This document shows, piece after piece, positions 59,215-64,000 of a DNA stretch of 64,000 nucleotides (position 1 is its first letter; each line of letters opens with the position of its first letter). The position numbers and the translations under genes are program-made. The stretch covers positions 1-64,000 of the forward strand of contig JAENRP010000015.1 of assembly GCA_024741835.1 (NCBI GenBank), written 5' to 3'. Below the pieces are notes generated by a model. It did no database searches and was not told the DNA's origin. It saw only the letters and a list, made by a program, of their open reading frames with translations. This DNA is from Diplocarpon mali (lineage: Eukaryota; Ascomycota; Leotiomycetes; Helotiales; Drepanopezizaceae).

Positions 59215-62205
59215 GATTATGAAGCATTTAAAATGCTAGCTTCTCGACTAGACCTCTTGCGTCTTAAAGGTTCAAAAGCTTAATAAAGCTCTCGAACTTT
59301 TATTAAGGAAGGTTTTTAATAAGGCCATCAGCGTGCATATCCTTAGTAGGGAGATAGGCCATTTGAAAGCTCCCTTTTTAATGCTCCTATTATAGCCATA
59401 TATTATATATATTAATATGTTAGAGCTTTGTAGAAATCCTTTAAGAGTCTCCTATAATAAGCCGTATTATCTATTGATTATCGCAAAATATAGACTATAG
59501 AGCTTCTACCTCAAGCTGTATTTCCTTAAAGAACCGTCTTAAAGCCATTATCTCCTTCGCTATATGCGCTACTCCTAGGAGCTCAGCCTCTGTAGTAGAA
59601 GTAGTAACTATCGGTTGCTTCAAGGCCTTCTAAACGATTGCTCCTCTAAATAGGAATATAATAAAACCGTAAGAGGAGCGCCTTATCTTTGGATCATCTG
59701 CGAAGGAAGCATTTGATAATACTACTAGGTTATTTGATCTGCTAAATCGACTATAAGTGATTCTTAAGAAGCGTATATTAAAAAGGTAGCGTATTATCTA
59801 ATTAATAGCTTTAAGGTATTTGGAGCTTAGGTTTATATAGAAATAAGATAGCTAGGCGATTGCAAAAGCTATATCTAAGCGCAGTATAATAGCTGTATAT
59901 AAGGCGGAGCCTACTTTTTCCTGGAACTCCTTAATTCTTAAGTAGGGAGCTGTTTTATAGTTCTTTTTAAGTTCGAAGTAGGGGAGCGGCGTACTAGGGA
60001 AACGCCCTATATTAAGGCCGAACCTCTTCGCCATCTTCTTGATGTAAGCGTTATAGAGTAGAGTAATTGTACCCTGCTTCTTGTCTTAAGAGACTCTCAC
60101 CCCTAAGAACTACTTAATATCTCCTATAGCTGTCAATTCGTATGCTTCGCGCAGTCCTTCTATAGTCTTCTAAGCTTCTTTTATATAAGAGGAGTAGTAT
60201 ATTACTTATATATCGTCAATATAGAAGGCTATAAATATAGTTCTCTTTTTATTAACGAATATGCAAGGCTCCTTACTAAGAGGGGTAAGCTTTAGAGACT
60301 TAAGAGTACTAGTGAAATCCCTGTACCAAAGCGCTAGGGAGTCTCGAAGGCCGTATAAGGCGCGATCGAGCTCTACTACCTTATCTTTCTACTTCTAACC
60401 ATCTGGCAAGAAGCAAACAACTAGCGCGCTCTAAGGGTCTCTCTTAGTATTTATAAAGGCGTTAATAACGTCGAACTATCGGAGCTCTATATCGAATTTA
60501 GCGGCTATTGCTATTATAACCCTAAAAGATCTTAATGCGAGCGTTGCAGCATAGGTAGAGAAAATAGAAGCTTCCTCCTAAAGATCTCCCCTTATTACAA
60601 TTCTTAACCTAAAGCGGCTAATCTCCCTAGAGGAGCTTAGCTTATAGGTAAAGACCCACTTTAGTAGTATAGGCCTTATTATAGCCTCGCTTCTATCGAT
60701 CACTCTCTAGCAATTGCGCGCTTTTAGGTTCTTAATCTCAGTTCTGGCTCCCTCTTTAAATTGCTTTTCAAAAGGGTGATTTGCAAGCTCCTTCCAGTAA
60801 GTTGGCGCTTTAAGAAGCTTATCTTAAGGTAGAATTAGAAGGGTAGAGTTTCCTTTAAAGCTTCTAGATTAAGTCGCCGCGGTAATGATATAGTATACTG
60901 CTTTATACTCTTCTCTATTAGTTCTCGCAGGCTCTTAACTTAGCCAAAAGGTTAATATAAAGCTATTTACCTACTCTAACTGATATATTTTAAGTTCTTT
61001 AAGGGCTAGTAGGAGATCCCTGACGCATATTGCGTATATGGTATTCCCGCTCCCTCTTCTCCTTTTCAACCTGCAGAGTAGTATAGGTACTATTTCCTAC
61101 TCTTCATTAGGCTTTTTGCGTTTTCAAAAGGCCCTTATATTAAGTACTTTAGGCTGAGCTTCTATTAGTTTTAAAGAGCTCCCTCTTTTAGTATTACCCT
61201 TAAGAGCTTCCATATCTTAGTGTAGCTCCCGATCGATCGGTGCTTTTAGTAAGAGCTAGCGTGCTTCTTCACCAGTTACCTATAGTAGAGCTTCTAGTAA
61301 TTGAGGGGCCTGCTCCTGCCCTTGCGATTGCTTAGTCTGTATAGTAACTAAAGGCCTGGTATTGCGCTCCTTAGCGGAACTGGCATTTATAATATCGCTT
61401 TCGACGCTCCTTTCAACTATTGACAGTTATCTTAAAGCGTCTAACCCTTCGCTATTAGGCAGCTGCTCTTAAGTAGCTAAAGTAGAAATGCTATAAGTAG
61501 CCTTATAAGGAACGACCGCCTTTAATAGATCTAAGCTCAGAGCTTCTATTAGTAATAGATTAATAGGCTTACCTCCTACTAGGTTATCTATAAGCTGCTT
61601 ATCCAAAGCTCTCTCTACGTTCTTAACAATTAACTTAGCGTCCTAAGCTTCCTCCTCCTCCTCTTCGATCATTTGTATAATCTCCTTAATAATTAGAAGT
61701 AGATGGCCAGCCACCTTTTTGTACTCCTTAGAGTAGAATTTAGACTTGTCGAACTCGACGTTTTAGGAGATTATAACCTTTTAGAGCTTAAGCACTTAGA
61801 TCCTATATATATTAGTGGCGCAGTAACTAACTAAGTATCTAATATGCCTTTGTAGCATAGTCTTAAAAGCTCTCTTATTCTTTAAAGCTTCCTATTCCTT
61901 CGCCAATAGGTACGCGCGCGCTTTATACGCCTTTATACCCTCCTATTCTAGTCTTAAATCGGTAGTAAGCTTTATAGTAATCTACGGATCATACTACCTA
62001 AAGTATTATCTAAACTAGAGCTAGAGCACCTCATTTAGACTCTTCCATCCCTTGCGCTTTAATAGGCCGATATTATAAAAGTATATTGCAGCTAGTACGG
62101 CTTTAGGCTATAGGTGCTCTAAGAGGTTAGCAGAGATTAGCATAGTAAGTGCCTTTTCAATAATCTCTGCTCCTGCTCTCTTAGAAGCTCTATTGTAGTG
62201 CGGTC
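59215..62205 (-). pseudogene. Copia-D Pol: integrase C-terminal half, RT, RNase H
   Basis: A third Ty1/Copia family, minus strand, and the best-preserved pol of the window. The integrase end begins about 62190 (RAGAEIIEKALTMLISANLL); the catalytic Glu before it reads Lys, a change RIP explains. The integrase C-terminal region is near 61990-61750 (NKRAFKTML, IYRI-x-VLKL). A Glu-rich linker is near 61660. RT runs from about 60810 (WKELANHPFEKQFKEGA) through RPILLKWVFTYKLSS, with FYIDDI intact near 60213-60230, to SALYTAI-x-LRLDIAFA near 59860. RNase H spans about 59720-59270 with TTSTTEAELLGVAHIAKE near 59590 and a C-terminal YLPTKDMHADGLIKNL near 59330. TAA/TAG are sparse compared with the C family. 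No palindromic unit was found. Confidence 0.88.
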
Positions 62206-62759
62206 GGCTGGAGGGCCTTCATTGGGTCGCTTAGGAGGCTCGCTGATATGGATAAAGATGATTGATTATATTATTATCTAGTGTATATATGGTAAGGAGA
62301 CTTCGGAAAGAAAAGGGAGAGTCTATGACTTAGTAGGAGTTACGTAAAGGGTCTTTAAAATAAGTAGAGACTTCGCCTATTCTATATAATATACCCCTTA
62401 ATTGGGCAATGCTCTTAGAATCGCTTAGCTATATAGATAAAACAAAAGAAAGAATAGCAATTGTAAAGAAAAGAGGCTCTATCTTATATGCCGCCTTTCT
62501 AAAGGTCGTTCCTTTTAGAATGAGAAGGGTCACTATAAGCAATAAGCGCGCTTAGGAATCTTTGCGATTTTACGCTAGTGCTCTATTAGGCTTCCTATAG
62601 AGTATTTCTATTGCAGAGGTTCTCCTTTCCTTCTTTTAAAAATAACCCTCCTTTATTATTTAAAAATATCGTCTTTATATTAATAATTTTTAAATATAAA
62701 AGGAACTCCCGCTTGTTATAGCCCTAGCCGCCCTTGTAAAGTAAGACCCTTGGAGTCCC
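62206..62759. other. Unassigned sequence upstream of Copia-D
   Basis: About 550 bp without a supported gene or LTR. The Copia-D similarity stops near 62205, so the element is truncated there or its earlier domains are unrecognisable. Confidence 0.4.
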
Positions 62760-63230
62760 TATACCCTGCGTTATATTGACTTTGCGCTAAGTCGCTGGCG
62801 CTCTTACAGGAGCTATAACCCTAGCGCGCTTATCCTAGCGTTTGCTAAGCAACGAGCCGCCGCCGCCGTCGCCGCCGCTCCTGCCGCTGCCGCCACCGCC
62901 GCCGCCGCTAGAAAGCCCTGCCCCTACTGCGCGCTATATGCCTAAGCCTATAATAGAGCGCGATAACGCATACGTATATTGCATCGTACGCAGGAGCACT
63001 AGCAATCTCGATTGTTAGTGCTTTAATAGTACCTTTGGTGCGCGTTGCATTTGTTATATAGTATTAAGCAACGGCTGCTAGCAGGCTAGCAGACCTCTCC
63101 TCGCCTCCTAGGAGGCTATTGTATCGGCCCGCGCCTGCGGCGCCTCTAAGAAGGAGGTGGCACTACTGCTTAATATAGTAAAGGGTGCGCTTTAGAGCTT
63201 TTATAATACGTTTATTAAGTCTTATTAAGT
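62760..63230 (+). pseudogene. Second Cys-cluster fragment with Pro-rich tract, plus strand
   Basis: Frame 1 reads from about 62780 to a TGA near 63238. A Pro/Leu-rich stretch encoded by the GCC repeat is followed by ERDNAYVYCIVRRSTSNLDC, another Cys pair, ARC-I-C, and a final Cys near 63070. A segment with KKEVALLLNIVKGAL follows. The spacing of cysteines is like that of the fragment at 58540-58645, so I read both as the same fungal zinc-binding module. Few RIP stops (one TAG inside the cluster). No start is visible. Confidence 0.45.
62855..62909 (+). repeat. (GCC)n-rich microsatellite
   Basis: CCGCCGCCGCCGTC-type triplets, interrupted. It has strikingly high GC for this window and encodes Pro-rich sequence in the frame of the Cys-cluster fragment. 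Confidence 0.85.
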
Positions 63231-63242
63231 TCTAGGCTGATT

Positions 63243-63870
63243 TTAAAAGATGGGAGCGATTGGACCCTAGTGCTAGGAGGGCCTGCCACTCCTGCGAGTA
63301 GTAGTGCTGCTGCCTCCCCCGCTCCTAGCGTACCGTTCCCGTTCGCTCCTAGCCCCTCCGGTTTGGACCCGTTCGCCCCTATCGCTGCCGCCGCCGCTTC
63401 TGTTCCCTTTGCCTCTGCCGTTGCAGCTGCTGCCATAGTCTCCCCGTTCATCTCCCCGGCCCCTGCCGTCGCCGCGCCCGTCCTCGCCCCCGCCGCCCTT
63501 GCCCCTACCGCCCCCGTCGCCGTACCCCCCGCCTTCGCTCCTGCCGTCGCTAGTATATTCGCCGGCGGGCCTCTGGCCGAGGGAATGCCGGTAGGCCTTT
63601 CTTAAGAGGAGATCTATGCGAAGCTCTTGGCTATAGCGTCCTAGCTCCTGGCCCTAGCTAGGAGAATCTAAGAGAGGGTCGCGCCTTGTAATAATAGCTT
63701 AAGAACGTTACCCATTCTATATTTTTAAAAAAGGAGAAGCTTTTGCAGTGCGCTTTGCAAAAGAAAATAAATAAACGTAACTATAAGAGAGTAGGAGCTT
63801 GTAAGTATAAGTCTCTTAGTAATAAGTAACTACTTGCTAGCGAGTGCGAATTGTTAAACAATTATTTAAA
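63243..63870 (+). pseudogene. Gag-like fragment with Pro/Ala-rich domain, plus strand
   Basis: Frame 3 opens with ILKDGSDWTLVLGGPATP, reminiscent of the N-terminus of Copia-type Gag (a 'DGSNW' motif). A Pro/Ala domain of about 100 residues (63285-63590) follows, then after a TAA that may be a former CAA a helical-looking segment EEIYAKLLAIAS-x-LLALARRI. The Ala/Pro codons are GCC/CCC/GCT types without CpA, which explains why this part kept its GC. The downstream part reads on with only TAA/TAG to about 63870, where a minus-strand Copia fragment starts. The start codon is not certain. Confidence 0.45.
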
Positions 63871-63871
63871 A

Positions 63872-64000
63872 GCTTTAGAGGTTTAATAAACGAACGAAGC
63901 TCTTAAACTTCTAGCGGTCTAGGTTCTTAATAAGCCTATCTGCGTATATCTCCTTAATAGGGAGGTAGATTATTTGAAAGCTTCCTCTTTAATACTCCTA
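63872..64000 (-). pseudogene. Copia-E Pol C-terminus (RNase H end), continues past the window
   Basis: On the minus strand from about 63998 one frame reads RGSFQIIYLPIKEIYADRLI then KNLDR and KFKSFVRLLNL, the same C-terminal RNase H motif as Copia-D near 59400-59215. Only the last ~40 residues are in the window. It lies convergent with the Gag-like fragment, as Copia-D does with 57744-59060. Confidence 0.8.

Noticed and set aside
59852..60034. 60-codon minus-strand frame as a separate gene
   Set aside because: It is an internal segment of the Copia-D RT, bounded by RIP-type stops.
63215..63451. 78-codon Ala/Gly-rich minus-strand frame
   Set aside because: It is antisense to the Pro/Ala-rich plus-strand frame and open only because GC-rich triplets lack stops.

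Overview
The window looks like a heterochromatic, transposon-packed segment of a filamentous ascomycete (Pezizomycotina) genome. It is very AT-rich. Old reading frames are still legible, but nearly every Gln and Trp codon reads as a stop (TAA/TAG), CpA/TpG is scarce and TpA is abundant, while CpG is kept. This is the expected signature of repeat-induced point mutation (RIP). No intact host gene, rRNA, convincing tRNA or CRISPR array was seen. The species cannot be named from the sequence alone.

Layout. (1) 1-43229 is one nest. A giant Ty3/Gypsy-type element, copy H (minus strand, 5' LTR 42985-43229, 3' end beyond position 1), was hit in the N-terminal part of its own pol by a second copy, I (plus strand, 17187-39014, identical 245-bp LTR length, 4-bp duplication GTAC). 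The result is a huge inverted repeat. Each copy was then hit by a Ty1/Copia element of one family: C1 in H (2605-8706, duplication TAGTT) and C2 in I (25633-31734, duplication AATTA). (2) H itself sits in, or abuts, an older Copia element of another family (Copia-B, 43230 to about 46340). (3) About 46341-48414 holds little that can be recognised. (4) A truncated copy of the C family (C4, minus) is split by a full copy C3 (50721-56821, duplication TAAGC). (5) 57744-64000 is less AT-rich. It carries plus-strand fragments with a cysteine cluster and Pro/Ala-rich tracts, facing minus-strand Copia pol genes (Copia-D, Copia-E).

Main results. The Gypsy element is about 15.7 kb without its insertions. 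Downstream of gag-protease and pol it carries two further long reading frames, ORF A (1098 codons) and ORF B (1151 codons). They are collinear paralogs of each other and I recognise no family for them. A dispersed palindromic unit of about 28 bp (arms TTGACTCGCAGGCC / GGCCTGCGAGTCAA before RIP) occurs at 14 sites in Gypsy copy H and 13 in copy I, three times in each C-family 3' UTR, and as an in-frame array between protease and integrase in the C family. Because it is palindromic in register, both strands encode the same peptide, close to LTRRPGLQV, and most coding copies are read in that register. Repeat number changes by whole in-frame units between Copia copies. The unit is not seen in Copia-B, Copia-D or Copia-E. 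It looks like a mobile or expanding protein-coding palindrome, formally similar to the palindromic elements of Rickettsia genes, spread through retroelement genes of this fungus.

Limits: coordinates of degenerate domains are approximate. Start codons are often lost to ATG-to-ATA change. Family assignments rest on motifs read by eye.
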